From JBDTOX01 sp039933015 (GTDB lineage Bacteria > Pseudomonadota > Gammaproteobacteria > Burkholderiales > Methylophilaceae): a DNA stretch of 64,000 bases. Shown here piece by piece: positions 1 through 9,324 of the stretch. The stretch covers positions 32,451 to 96,450 of the forward strand of contig JBDTOX010000087.1 of the NCBI GenBank assembly GCA_039933015.1, in the 5' to 3' direction. Below the pieces are notes generated by a model. It had not been told where the DNA came from and made no database searches. It worked only from the letters and a program-made list of their open reading frames with translations. Each line of letters starts with the position of its first letter. The first letter of the stretch is position 1. Position numbers and translations under genes: made by a program.

Positions 1-1386
1 GCCGACGAAAAATTCATTGCCGAACGCACCGAAAATTACGCCGCGCTTAAAGCCAATGTTCAAGGCTATGCTCCCGAAACTATGGCACCGATTTGCGGCA
101 TCTCCGCCGAAACCATCCGTGCAGTAGCGCGTTTATACGCCAAATCCAAAGCCTCGATCATCCTTTGGGGCATGGGCGTGTCGCAACATGTGCACGGCAC
201 CGATAACGCACGCTGCCTGATTGCGCTGTCCATGGTCACCGGCCAGGTTGGACGGCGTGGCACCGGCCTGCATCCGCTACGCGGGCAGAACAATGTACAG
301 GGCGCTTCCGACGTCGGCTTGATCCCCATGAGTTTCCCTGATTATGTACCTGTAGATAATCCTGAAGCACATGCCAAGTTCGAACAGCTATGGCACACCA
401 AACTCGACTCCAAACCCGGTCTTACCGTAGTAGAAATCATAGATGCCGCCTGCGAAGGCAAGATCACCGGCATGTATGTTGAAGGTGAAAACCCGGCCAT
501 GTCCGACCCTGATACCCACCATGCCCGCTTAGGATTGGCCAAGCTTGAGCACCTGGTTGTTCAGGATATTTTCATGACGGAAACCGCCTACCTGGCTGAC
601 GTCATCCTGCCTGCCAGCACGCATGCAGAAAAACTCGGCACCTTCACCAATACCGATAGACTGGTACAGATTGGCCGCCCAGCCATTGATCCACCGGGCG
701 ACGTGCGTCAGGATTTGTGGATTATCCAGGAACTGGGTAAACGCCTGGGCCTGGATTGGAACTATGCAGGACCCAAGGACGTATTTAACGAAATGCGCCT
801 TGCAATGCCTAGCATAGCCGGTATTACCTGGGAACGCCTGGAAGACGAGGACGCTGTGACCTACCCTTGCGAGCACGAAGGCGACCCGGGCCAGGAAGTC
901 ATTTTTGAAGATGTTTTCCCACGCCCCAATGGCCGAGCCAAACTTGTTCCCGCAGACATCATCCCCGCCGCCGAACGCCCGGATACAGAATTCCCGATGG
1001 TGCTGATTACCGGCCGCATGCTGGAACACTGGCACACCGGCAGCATGACGCGTCGCGCCAGCGTGCTCGACGCCATTGAGCCTGCACCTACCGTCAGCAT
1101 TCATCCGCTGGATCTGGATGCGCTTGATGCAAAGGCCGGCGACATCCTGACTGTGGAATCGCGGCGCGGCCAAGTCTCGTTAAGCGCCCGAGCCGATGAT
1201 GGTATTCCGCGCGGTTCCGTGTTTATTGCCTTCTGCTATTACGAAGCGGCTGCCAATTTGCTTACCAACCCGGCGCTGGATCCTTTTGCCAAGATTGCGG
1301 AAGTAAAATATTGCGCAGTACGGCTAAAAAAAGGCGGGGAGATTCCAACAGAGTTAGGCTATCACAGCGCAGCATTGATGGCTTGA
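1..1386 (+). CDS. fdsA: Formate dehydrogenase alpha subunit, C-terminal part (5' end outside window)
   Basis: The reading frame is open from base 1, giving the last 461 residues of a molybdopterin oxidoreductase. Family knowledge: FdsA/FdhF-type subunits oxidise formate to CO2 at a bis-MGD cofactor and pass electrons through Fe-S clusters to an NAD-reducing partner. Visible marks are the GQNNVQGASDVG stretch of formate dehydrogenases, the LADVILPAST segment of the molybdopterin domain, and a C-terminal molydopterin-dinucleotide-binding domain from about ITGRMLEHWHTG. The N-terminal Fe-S domains and active-site Cys/Sec lie to the left of the window. The next gene is on the opposite strand, so this is the last gene of its unit; fdsD, often found downstream, is absent here. 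In a methylotroph it would serve the last step of C1 oxidation. Confidence 0.9.
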   Translation, partial: ADEKFIAERTENYAALKANVQGYAPETMAPICGISAETIRAVARLYAKSKASIILWGMGVSQHVHGTDNARCLIALSMVTGQVGRRGTGLHPLRGQNNVQGASDVGLIPMSFPDYVPVDNPEAHAKFEQLWHTKLDSKPGLTVVEIIDAACEGKITGMYVEGENPAMSDPDTHHARLGLAKLEHLVVQDIFMTETAYLADVILPASTHAEKLGTFTNTDRLVQIGRPAIDPPGDVRQDLWIIQELGKRLGLDWNYAGPKDVFNEMRLAMPSIAGITWERLEDEDAVTYPCEHEGDPGQEVIFEDVFPRPNGRAKLVPADIIPAAERPDTEFPMVLITGRMLEHWHTGSMTRRASVLDAIEPAPTVSIHPLDLDALDAKAGDILTVESRRGQVSLSARADDGIPRGSVFIAFCYYEAAANLLTNPALDPFAKIAEVKYCAVRLKKGGEIPTELGYHSAALMA

Positions 1387-1392
1387 AGTGCA

Positions 1393-1473
1393 TGAACGCC
1401 CCTGCCGGGGCATTCAGCCTTGCCCCCGCTACCGCTACTGTAGCCCTAACCCACTTTCAGGTGGGTCAGGGCT
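1393..1473 (+). terminator. Two tandem hairpins after the formate dehydrogenase gene
   Basis: Hairpin one (1393-1416) pairs tgaa/ttca and gcccc/ggggc around a 4-base loop. Hairpin two pairs 1442-1454 with 1461-1473 (13 pairs, one A-C mismatch, 6-base loop). Neither has a clear U-tract, so termination is inferred from position between convergent genes. The second stem is almost symmetrical and could act on both strands. Confidence 0.4.
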
Positions 1474-1504
1474 AGCAATCTCATAGGTAAAATGAGGGCC
1501 GGGC

Positions 1505-2068
1505 TCACTGACCATAACGTTGTTGCAAGGCCAACGCTTCACTTGTCGGCACGGATACAAATACCTCAACACGCTCACCAAAAGCCTTATCCAGCATTTC
1601 ACCATTCAGCTTGGCTAGCTCACGCATAAATCCATCCAGGCTCTTATAGTCCAGCACCACTCGAAGCTGACACATTTCCACAAAAGGCACTATGCAAGCG
1701 GCTTCCAGCGCCATTTTGGCGGTACCGCCATAGGCGCGTGCCAAACCGCCGGTGCCGAGGTTAATGCCGCCGTAGTAACGAATCACCCCCACGCATACAT
1801 TAATAAGGTCGCGGCCTTCTATGAACTGCAGAATAGGTTTGCCCGCAGTGCCTGAAGGCTCGCCAGCATCGTGAAAGCGCTGGACTACGCCCTGCTCCGT
1901 TTTGACCCGAAAGGCATAGGCGAGATGGTGTGCGCTTTGATGTGCACTGGCCAGTCGCCTCAGGCACAAACTTACGGCCCGTTCGTCTGCACAGTATTCT
2001 GCCACTGCAATAAAGCGGGACTTATTGATAGTCTGTTCAGACTGGCCAGGATGGGTAATTCGTTGCAT
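1505..2068 (-). CDS. yigZ: YigZ/IMPACT family protein (UPF0029)
   Basis: The 187-residue product has the expected length and layout of bacterial YigZ. The N-terminal IMPACT domain (about residues 10-120) contains the family-typical stretches KSRFIA, DAGEPSGTAGKP and VGVIRYYGGINLGTGGL. A ferredoxin-like C-terminal domain follows. The biochemical role of the family is not settled; eukaryotic IMPACT proteins interact with translation control factors, and the bacterial members are conserved but uncharacterised. The gene stands alone, convergent with the formate dehydrogenase gene and divergent from the DUF4124 gene 42 bases away, so the short gap must hold both promoters. Confidence 0.9.
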   Translation of the reverse strand: MQRITHPGQSEQTINKSRFIAVAEYCADERAVSLCLRRLASAHQSAHHLAYAFRVKTEQGVVQRFHDAGEPSGTAGKPILQFIEGRDLINVCVGVIRYYGGINLGTGGLARAYGGTAKMALEAACIVPFVEMCQLRVVLDYKSLDGFMRELAKLNGEMLDKAFGERVEVFVSVPTSEALALQQRYGQ

Positions 2069-2110
2069 AAGGGAATGAATTGTCTAACGAAATAATTGTC
2101 TTTTTGATAT

Positions 2111-2836
2111 ATGGATAAACGTAAAAAATTGCCCACTGCACGCGTCCATTTTCATGGAAGACGGTCTATATTTGCCATTATAGGGGCTGTTCTTCTGTTT
2201 GTATTTTCAGCGAGCCTGGCGAATGCGGAAATATACAAGTGCACCAACGAAAAGAACAAAACCACTTACACTGATGCGCCCTGCCGCTCCGGCAACATCC
2301 AGAGCTTAACGGATATTCGAGCCAAGCTGCCTGTCAACCGGCAAACCTTGCCGCCCTACGATGCTGAGAATTTAGCATTGAAACGCCAACTGGATGCCGC
2401 AGTTAAGTCTGCAATTGCCGAGAATAATTTCATTCGTGCCGCAGCGCTCGCAGCAACAGCAGAACAAAAGCAATGGGTAGTTATGGCCAAAAAAGAGATG
2501 GCTCAAAACTCTGTGATGGCGAGGACTGAAGCTGGCTCAAGCGCTGATCTGGCTAATTCTTACGAATGCCAGGAAGCAAAACGCAACCTTGAACGCGAGG
2601 TCAACACATTCTCTCCCGAACCAGAGGTGCTTAGCGCTAAAACCAGCCTCATGCGCGTGGCGTGCGGGCAAAAAGAGTCCGTGGAAATTGTCTATGGAAA
2701 TCGAGTGCCTGTTTTCTTCAGGCTTCCGCACAGGCACGGCTTCATAAAACGGCCTGGAGATACTTCACCGCCTCATGACCACTCCATGGTTAGCCCATTA
2801 GGCAGCAAGTCGAACGTGCCTGAGGACAGCAGGTAG
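2111..2836 (+). CDS. DUF4124 domain protein with N-terminal membrane anchor or signal peptide
   Basis: The 241-residue product has a basic start, a hydrophobic segment at about residues 20-39 ending in ANA, and then a DUF4124 domain (about 40-75: AEIYKCTN through TYTDAPCRS). DUF4124 proteins are common envelope proteins of beta- and gammaproteobacteria with no established function. The middle is an Ala/Glu-rich helical region, and further cysteines near residues 155 and 187 could form a periplasmic disulfide. The C-terminus is His/Pro-rich and probably disordered. It faces yjgR tail to tail with a 15-base gap. Secretion is inferred from the leader; no function is proposed. Confidence 0.7.
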   Translation: MDKRKKLPTARVHFHGRRSIFAIIGAVLLFVFSASLANAEIYKCTNEKNKTTYTDAPCRSGNIQSLTDIRAKLPVNRQTLPPYDAENLALKRQLDAAVKSAIAENNFIRAAALAATAEQKQWVVMAKKEMAQNSVMARTEAGSSADLANSYECQEAKRNLEREVNTFSPEPEVLSAKTSLMRVACGQKESVEIVYGNRVPVFFRLPHRHGFIKRPGDTSPPHDHSMVSPLGSKSNVPEDSR

Positions 2837-2851
2837 TGAAGCCGGTACTTT

Positions 2852-4351
2852 CTATCTGCGCTTGCCGCCCAGAATAGATCCCAACACCCCGCGAATAACC
2901 TGGCGGCCAAGCTCTGAGCCTATGGTACGTGCCGCACTTTTGGCAGCAGCCTCCCACATGCTTTGTGGCTGACGTCCAGCTGGCTTACGTGTAGCCGGGC
3001 CTTCACTGTTGCTACCGCCCAATAATCCGCCCCAGTCGAAACTATTTCCTTCTGTTGCTGCTTCTGCAGATTGGGCAGCGCGGCCTTTGAGGATTTCATA
3101 GGCAGATTCCCGATCTATGGCATTTTCGTAATGTCCATATAAAACTGAATCCCGGATGGCCTGACTGCGCTCGGCATCGGTAGCGGGCCCGATGCGGCTG
3201 CCTGGAGGGCAGATGAAAGCACGTTCCACTGGTGTCGGCCGGCCTTGTTCATCCAGAAATGAAACCAGTGCTTCGCCAACACCCAACTCGCTAATGGCAG
3301 TTGCAACATTCACTTGGGGATTGGCACGAAAAGTTTCTGCAGCGGCTTTAACGGCTTTCTGGTCACGCGGGGTAAAGGCGCGCAAGGCATGCTGGACACG
3401 GTTGCCAAGCTGGCCCAACACAATATCCGGGATATCTAGCGGATTCTGGCTGACGAAATATATGCCCACCCCTTTGGAGCGGATCAGACGCACAACTTGC
3501 TCGATTTTATCCAGCAAGGCATTAGGCGCATCGTTAAACAGCAAATGCGCTTCGTCGAAGAAAAATACCAGCTTGGGTTTATCCAGGTCGCCCACTTCCG
3601 GTAACTTCTCAAACAACTCCGACAGTAGCCACAGCAGAAGCGTAGCGTAGACGCGAGGCGAGTTATAGAGTGTGTCTGCCGCAAGAATATTAATAACGCC
3701 CTGCCCCTTGTTATCGGTTTGCATGAGGTCATCCAGATTCAGCGCCGGCTCGCCAAAAAGCTTGGCAGCCCCCTCTTGTTCGAGTTGCAGCAATGAGCGC
3801 TGCACCGCGCCGACACTGGCTGTAGACATGTTGCCGTATTCAGCCACATATTCTGCAGCATGTTCACTGGCATGCTGCAGCATGGTGCGCAGATCCTTGA
3901 TATCCAGCAGCAACCAGCCTTTGTCATCAGCAATCTTGAAAATCGCCGTCAGTACGCCGCCTTGTACTTCATTAAGATTTAACAGGCGCGTGAGCAGCAG
4001 CGGTCCCATTTCTGCCACAGTGGTACGTACCGGATGGCCTTTAGTGCCGAACACGTCCCAGAAAGTCACCGGGCATGCCGCATAGTTAAAAGTATCCAGC
4101 TTGAGTTCCTGGATCCGACTCTCTATTTTTGCGTTACCGCCACCTGCGTGGCTCATGCCCGAGAGATCTCCTTTTACATCAGCCATGAAGACTGGTACGC
4201 CAGCACGAGAAAATCGCTCGGCCATGCTCTGCAATGTGACTGTCTTGCCTGTACCGGTAGCGCCAGCAATAAGGCCGTGGCGATTCGCCATGCGGGGCAG
4301 AATGGAAAGGTCGGTTTTGCCGGCTTTGGCAATCAGGAGTGGTTCGGTCAT
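2852..4351 (-). CDS. yjgR: YjgR/HerA-like ATPase (DUF853)
   Basis: The 499-residue product is the normal length for YjgR. A Walker A motif (GATGTGKT) lies near residues 30-37, and a Walker B-type segment [11 protein letters not shown] lies near residues 265-275, followed by an arginine-rich [18 protein letters not shown] segment. This is the HerA/FtsK-like ATPase fold found in DNA-translocating and membrane-associated enzymes. The C-terminal 80 residues are low in complexity (Ala/Gly/Ser), as in other members. The physiological role of YjgR is unknown; the annotation helicase is by fold only. It is followed on the same strand, in the direction of transcription, by no gene, as DUF4124 is convergent. 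Confidence 0.88.
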   Translation of the reverse strand: MTEPLLIAKAGKTDLSILPRMANRHGLIAGATGTGKTVTLQSMAERFSRAGVPVFMADVKGDLSGMSHAGGGNAKIESRIQELKLDTFNYAACPVTFWDVFGTKGHPVRTTVAEMGPLLLTRLLNLNEVQGGVLTAIFKIADDKGWLLLDIKDLRTMLQHASEHAAEYVAEYGNMSTASVGAVQRSLLQLEQEGAAKLFGEPALNLDDLMQTDNKGQGVINILAADTLYNSPRVYATLLLWLLSELFEKLPEVGDLDKPKLVFFFDEAHLLFNDAPNALLDKIEQVVRLIRSKGVGIYFVSQNPLDIPDIVLGQLGNRVQHALRAFTPRDQKAVKAAAETFRANPQVNVATAISELGVGEALVSFLDEQGRPTPVERAFICPPGSRIGPATDAERSQAIRDSVLYGHYENAIDRESAYEILKGRAAQSAEAATEGNSFDWGGLLGGSNSEGPATRKPAGRQPQSMWEAAAKSAARTIGSELGRQVIRGVLGSILGGKRR

Positions 4352-4399
4352 GAATAATTCCTGCTGAGTTTTAATAAAAAATGTTACAGGTTGCCATAT

Positions 4400-4903
4400 T
4401 TAGATATCCCCCCTGCGCGCTTTCTCAATAATTTCAATCAGGGCATCTTCCAGCGCCTGGGCGGCTTTTTGCGCACGCACTGTTGGATGCTTAATGCTTT
4501 TAAGATCGAAAGTTGGACGGTCCAGACCAAGATATAACCTGCCCTGCTTTTGGTAGATAGCTATGCGGCAAGGTGCGAACACCACAAATTCAGGATGATC
4601 CAGCATGATCTCGGCACCCAGGCCAAGGTTGCAGTAGGCGCGTACCTCTAGCGGACCTTCAGGAGCCTGGCCGCGCTGTTTCATGTGTTCCCCAATGGGG
4701 AAGTTAGCCGGATTGACGAAGTTTTTGCCTTCAGCCGTCACTTTCAGACTATCCACTACGTCCTCATAGCTTATGCCTGGTTCCACTGGCACTTCATAAA
4801 CTGCCGTATGGGGATCAATTGCTGGCATCGCGCTCGCAGCAAATGCTAACTGCGCAAATGGCAAGCTAAGCATAAATAACAGTGTGCTGCGGTAATTTAT
4901 CAC
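4400..4903 (-). CDS. Secreted DUF302 protein
   Basis: The 167-residue protein begins with a signal peptide (about residues 1-23, basic start, hydrophobic core, AFAASA end). A DUF302-like domain follows, with the typical EDVVDSLK start and the pattern in which a hydrophobic strand (VFAPCRIAIYQKQG) precedes the C-terminal helix. Family members are small periplasmic or lipid-linked proteins; their function is not defined. It lies 48 bases upstream of yjgR on the same strand and could share its transcript. The 248-base region before it, down to cysB, shows no convincing gene or stable hairpin. Confidence 0.7.
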   Translation of the reverse strand: MINYRSTLLFMLSLPFAQLAFAASAMPAIDPHTAVYEVPVEPGISYEDVVDSLKVTAEGKNFVNPANFPIGEHMKQRGQAPEGPLEVRAYCNLGLGAEIMLDHPEFVVFAPCRIAIYQKQGRLYLGLDRPTFDLKSIKHPTVRAQKAAQALEDALIEIIEKARRGDI

Positions 4904-5151
4904 CCTGGTATCCCCGAGGTAAAAGGTAGCTCTACCAAATTATCATACAATACGCGCCTCTACTCGCTTACACCCTTAAAAAAACTTTATGGCAGATTAT
5001 CTCAGCCACAATCTCCTGGACGCTTAATCTCCCGCCCAAATGACGGCATGCGTACAAAGCATAGGCGTCAACAAAGCACGCCCTCCTCCAATGCCAATGA
5101 CCATGCTCAGCATCATGGCCGAAGCCTTCCACAGGCAGCCCAAAAACCAAC

Positions 5152-6075
5152 TTACTTGTCTTTTAGCGCCGCATTCACTGCCTTACGGTCAAAGTGCGGC
5201 GCCAGCAACTGGATAAATCTATATGCATAACCACGCAGGTAGGCATCACGCCGTATGCCAAGGTAGGTCGTACTGGGTGGAAATAAATGGCTAACATCCA
5301 GCATGGCCAGATTAATATCACGCTCTTTATCGTAAGCCATATTAGCCAGCAAGCCGATGCCCAGACCAAGGCTTACGTAAGTTTTAATGACGTCCGCATC
5401 AATTGCAGTAAGTACCACATTGGGCTCCAAGCCCTCTTTACCAAACACCCGACTAACCAATGAACCGCCAGTAAAAGCAAAGTCATAAGTAATCAAAGGA
5501 TAGCGCGCGACTTTTTCCAGAGTCAGTGGCAAATCGTTAAGCAACGGGTGCCCATGCGGCGTGACAACACAGCGATTCCACTGATAGCAGGGCAGACAAA
5601 CCAGCTTCTCATAATTACTAATAGCTTCTGTTGCTATGCCGATATCGGCTTCGCCATTCGCTACCTGCTCGGCCACCTGGGTGGGGTTACCTTGATGGAT
5701 AGTAAGCCGCACTTCAGGAAACTGCTCCATAAACGCTTTGACCGCCGCCGGTAAACGATAACGGGCTTGGGTATGCGTCGTGGCTACGATCAACGCACCA
5801 GTCGACTCATGGGTAAACTCTTCGCCTACACGCTTGATATTCTCCATCTCGCGCATGACGCGCTCAGCCAAGTCCAGTATAATTCTGCCCGGCTCGGTTA
5901 CTCCCGTAAGTCGCTTGCCGTTGCGTTGGAAAATTTGCAGGTTCAGCTCTTCCTCCAGCAACTGGATTTGTTTGCTTACTCCTGGTTGCGAGGTATGCAA
6001 GATCTCAGCAGCTTGAGAGATATTCAAGTTCTGTCGCGCGACTTCATGCACATAACGCAATTGATGAAATTTCAT
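5152..6075 (-). CDS. cysB: LysR-type regulator CysB
   Basis: The 307-residue product has an N-terminal winged helix (MKFHQLRYVHEVARQ through LEEELNLQIFQR) and the KQIQLLEEEL/TSQPGVSKQ pattern specific to the CysB/Cbl branch of LysR regulators. A periplasmic-binding-like effector domain follows from about residue 90. CysB activates sulfate assimilation genes in response to the sulfur status (N-acetylserine in enterobacteria, known from the family). Here it is divergent from the permease-cysI-cysH-cysDN run, and the 146-base gap contains the promoter it would control. Assignment is strong because of both sequence and position. Confidence 0.93.
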   Translation of the reverse strand: MKFHQLRYVHEVARQNLNISQAAEILHTSQPGVSKQIQLLEEELNLQIFQRNGKRLTGVTEPGRIILDLAERVMREMENIKRVGEEFTHESTGALIVATTHTQARYRLPAAVKAFMEQFPEVRLTIHQGNPTQVAEQVANGEADIGIATEAISNYEKLVCLPCYQWNRCVVTPHGHPLLNDLPLTLEKVARYPLITYDFAFTGGSLVSRVFGKEGLEPNVVLTAIDADVIKTYVSLGLGIGLLANMAYDKERDINLAMLDVSHLFPPSTTYLGIRRDAYLRGYAYRFIQLLAPHFDRKAVNAALKDK

Positions 6076-6146
6076 CGCTCAAGCCCTATTAGTAGTTTTA
6101 AACGGTAGCTTATAACCAAAAAGAATATTCATAGAATAACACAGTA

Positions 6147-6175
6147 TTAATGTCGAATTAGCCAGCCGCTATAAT
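6147..6175 (+). promoter_or_regulatory. Promoter of the sulfate assimilation run
   Basis: A perfect TATAAT (6170-6175) lies 17 bases after a weak -35 (TTAATG, 6147-6152). A poor -35 with a good -10 fits activator-dependent promoters such as those of CysB. AT-rich sequence with short TTATA/ATAAC-like half sites between 6110 and 6145 is a plausible CysB contact region. This is a prediction from pattern only. Confidence 0.5.
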
Positions 6176-6221
6176 GCTCCCTTAACTTAAAAACTCTGCT
6201 TACACCAGAGAACTGGGCATT

Positions 6222-7016
6222 ATGGATTTTGGGTATATATTATCTGGCTTTGCCGTTGGCATGCTGGTAGGAGTTACCGGCGTTGGCGGTGGCTCACTGA
6301 TGACGCCATTGCTGGTATTTTTATTTAATTTTCACCCTGCCGTGGCTGTGGGTACGGATTTGCTGTTTGCCGCGATCACCAAAACTGGCGGTGTTTGGGT
6401 GCATCATGGCACGCATGGCTCGGTAGATTGGAAAGTGGTAAGGCTGCTGGCCTCAGGCAGTTTGCCGTTTGCCGTCATTACACTTTTTGTAATCAAGCAC
6501 CTGGCATCAATAGGCAAGGAAACTACCGGACTTATTACTTATTCGCTAGGCGTGGCCTTGATATTAACGGCGTGTGCTTTGCTGGTGCGCAGCTACTGGA
6601 TGCGAAATACCGTACGTGTAGTAGAAGATGGCGCAGTAAGTACCGGGCGTTTTCAACAAATGCAAATTCCGGCAATTATTCTCACTGGCGCGGTCTTGGG
6701 CATACTCGTCACACTCTCATCCGTGGGAGCTGGCGCGCTGGGTACTGTTGCCATTTTGTTTTTGTATCCCAAGATGAGTACGCTTAGAGTAGTAGGCACG
6801 GACTTGGCGCATGCTATCCCCTTGACAGCGATTGGGGGCATAGGCCACTGGGCGTTAGGCAATGTAAATTTTGTATTGCTGGGCAGCTTGCTGATTGGGT
6901 CTTTGCCCGGCATCTGGATCGGCAGTCATTTAGGGGCAAGAATCCCCGAAAAAATATTACGTCCGGTTTTGGCATCCATATTGATGCTAATCGGTTTGAA
7001 ATTTGTTTCAGCTTAG
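6222..7016 (+). CDS. TSUP/TauE-SafE family membrane permease
   Basis: The 264-residue protein is nearly all hydrophobic, with about eight membrane segments. It contains the two related half-domains typical of TSUP (TauE/SafE) proteins: VGVTGVGGGSLMTPLLV near residue 17 and LVTLSSVGAGALGTVAILFLY near residue 165. TSUP proteins move sulfur-containing anions such as sulfite, sulfate or sulfoacetate. As the first gene after the CysB-side promoter and 21 bases before cysI, it is best read as a sulfate importer or sulfite exporter serving this island. No CysTWA or SulP sulfate transporter is present in the window, which favours uptake, but direction cannot be read from sequence. Confidence 0.85.
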   Translation: MDFGYILSGFAVGMLVGVTGVGGGSLMTPLLVFLFNFHPAVAVGTDLLFAAITKTGGVWVHHGTHGSVDWKVVRLLASGSLPFAVITLFVIKHLASIGKETTGLITYSLGVALILTACALLVRSYWMRNTVRVVEDGAVSTGRFQQMQIPAIILTGAVLGILVTLSSVGAGALGTVAILFLYPKMSTLRVVGTDLAHAIPLTAIGGIGHWALGNVNFVLLGSLLIGSLPGIWIGSHLGARIPEKILRPVLASILMLIGLKFVSA

Positions 7017-7037
7017 AGTTAAGCCATTTATTAAACT

Positions 7038-8717
7038 ATGTATAAATACGACCAAATAGATCAAACCATTGTTAACGAACGCGTGGTGCAGTATCGCGAC
7101 CAAGTGCGTCGTTATCTGGCAGGCGAATTATCCGAAGATGAATTCCGCCCCTTGCGCTTGCAAAACGGCCTTTATATTCAGCGCCACGCGCCCATGTTAC
7201 GGATCGCCGTACCATATGGAACGTTGTCCTCAACCCAATTACGTAAGCTGGGAGACATCGCCAAGCGCTATGATCGTGGCTATGGGCATTTCAGCACGCG
7301 CACCAACATGCAGTTAAACTGGCCTAAGCTGGAAGATACCCCTGATATTCTGGCTGAACTAGCCTCGGTACAAATGCACGCCATCCAGACTTCTGGTAAC
7401 TGTGTACGTAACATTACTACCGATCAATTCGCTGGCGTGGCGCCAGATGAGTTGGTTGACCCACGCGCAATTGCAGAAATTACACGGCAATGGAGCACAT
7501 TCCACCCTGAGTTTGCGCTGTTGCCGCGCAAATTCAAAATTGCAGTGTCCGGTACAAAATCTGACCGTGCTGTAGTGCAGGTGCACGATATAGGCTTGGA
7601 ATTTTATCGCGATGAAGCCGACCAGGTTGCCATCAAGGTATGGGTAGGTGGCGGCTTGGGACGCACGCCTATTCTGGGGTCGGTCATTCGTGAACATCTG
7701 GAATGGCAGCACGTACTGACTTATTGCGAAGCGATTATTCGCGTCTACAACATGCACGGACGCCGCGACAACTCATTCAAAGCGCGCATTAAAATTCTGG
7801 TCAAAGCCTTGGGCATTGATGAATTCCGCCGTCAGGTTGAAGCCGAATGGGCGCACCTGAAAGACAGCCCCAATACGATTTCCGAAACAGAATTGGCACG
7901 TGTTTCCCAATATTTTGCAGAAATGCCATACGATAATCTGCACGCACATGATGCTTCGTTTGACATTGCCATCGCCAGTAACCCCGCATTTGCCGCATGG
8001 GCCATGCGCAGCCTGCATCCGCACAAAAAACCAGGCTATCGCGCCGTAACCCTGTCGCTGAAACCGCATGGCAAAGCTCCGGGTGACGCGACATCTGAGC
8101 AAATGCACGTGGTTGCCGATCTGGCAGACCAATACAGTTTTGGCGAACTGCGTGTGTCGCACGAACAGAACCTGATACTGGCGGATGTCAAATTAAGTGA
8201 TTTGTTTGCCGTATGGGAAACCGCGCGCAAGCATCGCTTGGCAACACCCAATATCGGACTACTGACCGACATCATCTGCTGCCCAGGCGGCGATTTCTGC
8301 TCACTGGCCAATGCCAAGAGCATTCCGATTGCTGAAGCCATTCAAATGCAGTTCGACAATCTTGATTATTTACACGACATCGGTGATCTGGAACTCAATA
8401 TTTCAGGCTGCATGAACGCCTGCGGGCATCACCATGTAGGCCACATCGGCATTCTGGGCGTAGATAAGGATGGTTCAGAGTGGTATCAGGTGAGCATAGG
8501 CGGTAAACAGGGCAACGACACCAGCCTTGGCACAGTAATTGGGCCGTCCTTCGCGGCTGAGGAAATGCCTGGTGTAATACAACGTCTGATTGATGTTTAC
8601 ATTGCAGAGCGCACGCCTGAAGAACGCTTCATTGATACAGTCCGCCGTATTGGCGTAGCACCGTTCAAAGCGCATGTTTATGAAAAAGCAACGGACAAGG
8701 AAGTCGTGAATGCCTAA
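7038..8717 (+). CDS. cysI: Siroheme nitrite/sulfite reductase, assimilatory sulfite reductase
   Basis: The 559-residue product has two ferredoxin-like repeats followed by siroheme/4Fe-4S ligand motifs: DIICCPGGDFC near residue 415 and NISGCMNACGHHH near residue 455. It catalyses the six-electron reduction of sulfite to sulfide (family knowledge). No CysJ flavoprotein gene is nearby, so electrons probably come from a ferredoxin, perhaps the fdxA gene six genes on. The 3' end overlaps the DUF934 gene by 8 bases, which suggests coupled translation. Nitrite as substrate cannot be excluded by sequence alone, but the CysB/CysH/CysDN context favours sulfite. Confidence 0.92.
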   Translation: MYKYDQIDQTIVNERVVQYRDQVRRYLAGELSEDEFRPLRLQNGLYIQRHAPMLRIAVPYGTLSSTQLRKLGDIAKRYDRGYGHFSTRTNMQLNWPKLEDTPDILAELASVQMHAIQTSGNCVRNITTDQFAGVAPDELVDPRAIAEITRQWSTFHPEFALLPRKFKIAVSGTKSDRAVVQVHDIGLEFYRDEADQVAIKVWVGGGLGRTPILGSVIREHLEWQHVLTYCEAIIRVYNMHGRRDNSFKARIKILVKALGIDEFRRQVEAEWAHLKDSPNTISETELARVSQYFAEMPYDNLHAHDASFDIAIASNPAFAAWAMRSLHPHKKPGYRAVTLSLKPHGKAPGDATSEQMHVVADLADQYSFGELRVSHEQNLILADVKLSDLFAVWETARKHRLATPNIGLLTDIICCPGGDFCSLANAKSIPIAEAIQMQFDNLDYLHDIGDLELNISGCMNACGHHHVGHIGILGVDKDGSEWYQVSIGGKQGNDTSLGTVIGPSFAAEEMPGVIQRLIDVYIAERTPEERFIDTVRRIGVAPFKAHVYEKATDKEVVNA

Positions 8718-9324
8718 TTCCAACCTCATACGCAATAATGCTATAGCCACCAACGAGTGGACGCTGGTCAACCTGCCTGCTACTGAAGAGGCCGTTCGCA
8801 AGCAGGCTGGTAAAGTTGTTCTATTCAAATTGACAGGCGAAGCCAGCGTTACGCCTGAACAAATTGCTACTACCCAGATCCCACAAAACGGCAAAGTTTT
8901 GGTGCCCTTATCAGTCTGGATTGCACGCAAGGCCGAGCTGGCCGAGCGCTTGGCTCAAGGTGAACTTGGGGTATGGCTGGCTACGCACGAGTTGATTGAG
9001 TCGCTCGTGGAAAATGTGCCCGATCTTAACGTCTTTCCACTGATCGCTGTCAACGTTGAGCGCTGTGCCGATGGGCGTATTTTCACTATCGGCAATTGGT
9101 TGCGCACACGTTATGGCTACAAGAATGAATTGCGCGCAGTTGGTGATGTGCTGCGCGACCAGCTGTTTTTCCTCAAGCGTAGCGGCTTTGATAGCTTTTT
9201 GATTCGCGCCGATCGCTCCGCCGAGGAGGCACTGGCCAGCCTTAAAGATTTCTCTCAACCCTATCAGGGCGCGGTAGATATCACACAACCCGTATGGCGG
9301 CGCCTCGATCGAGGCATGTTATGA
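8710..9324 (+). CDS. DUF934 protein associated with sulfite reductase
   Basis: The 204-residue product matches DUF934 proteins, which are routinely encoded directly after cysI in proteobacteria and are often labelled as probable sulfite-reduction oxidoreductases. Typical parts are the VPLSVWIARKAEL segment near residue 70 and the DGRIFTIGNWLRTRYGY/RAVGDVLRDQLFFLKRSGFDSF region (two conserved blocks near 118-155). No redox-cofactor motif is visible, so an enzymatic role is not supported by sequence. It overlaps cysI by 8 bases and cysH by 4 bases (ATGA), so the three are translated as a unit. It may help assembly or electron transfer of CysI; this is inference. Confidence 0.85.
   Translation: MPNSNLIRNNAIATNEWTLVNLPATEEAVRKQAGKVVLFKLTGEASVTPEQIATTQIPQNGKVLVPLSVWIARKAELAERLAQGELGVWLATHELIESLVENVPDLNVFPLIAVNVERCADGRIFTIGNWLRTRYGYKNELRAVGDVLRDQLFFLKRSGFDSFLIRADRSAEEALASLKDFSQPYQGAVDITQPVWRRLDRGML

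Noticed and set aside
82..1386. ATG at base 82 as the start of the formate dehydrogenase gene
   Set aside because: The frame continues to base 1 with family-like sequence, so the gene is truncated by the window.
5048..5150. Small frames in the cysB-DUF302 gap
   Set aside because: No ribosome site or recognisable protein, and they overlap on both strands.
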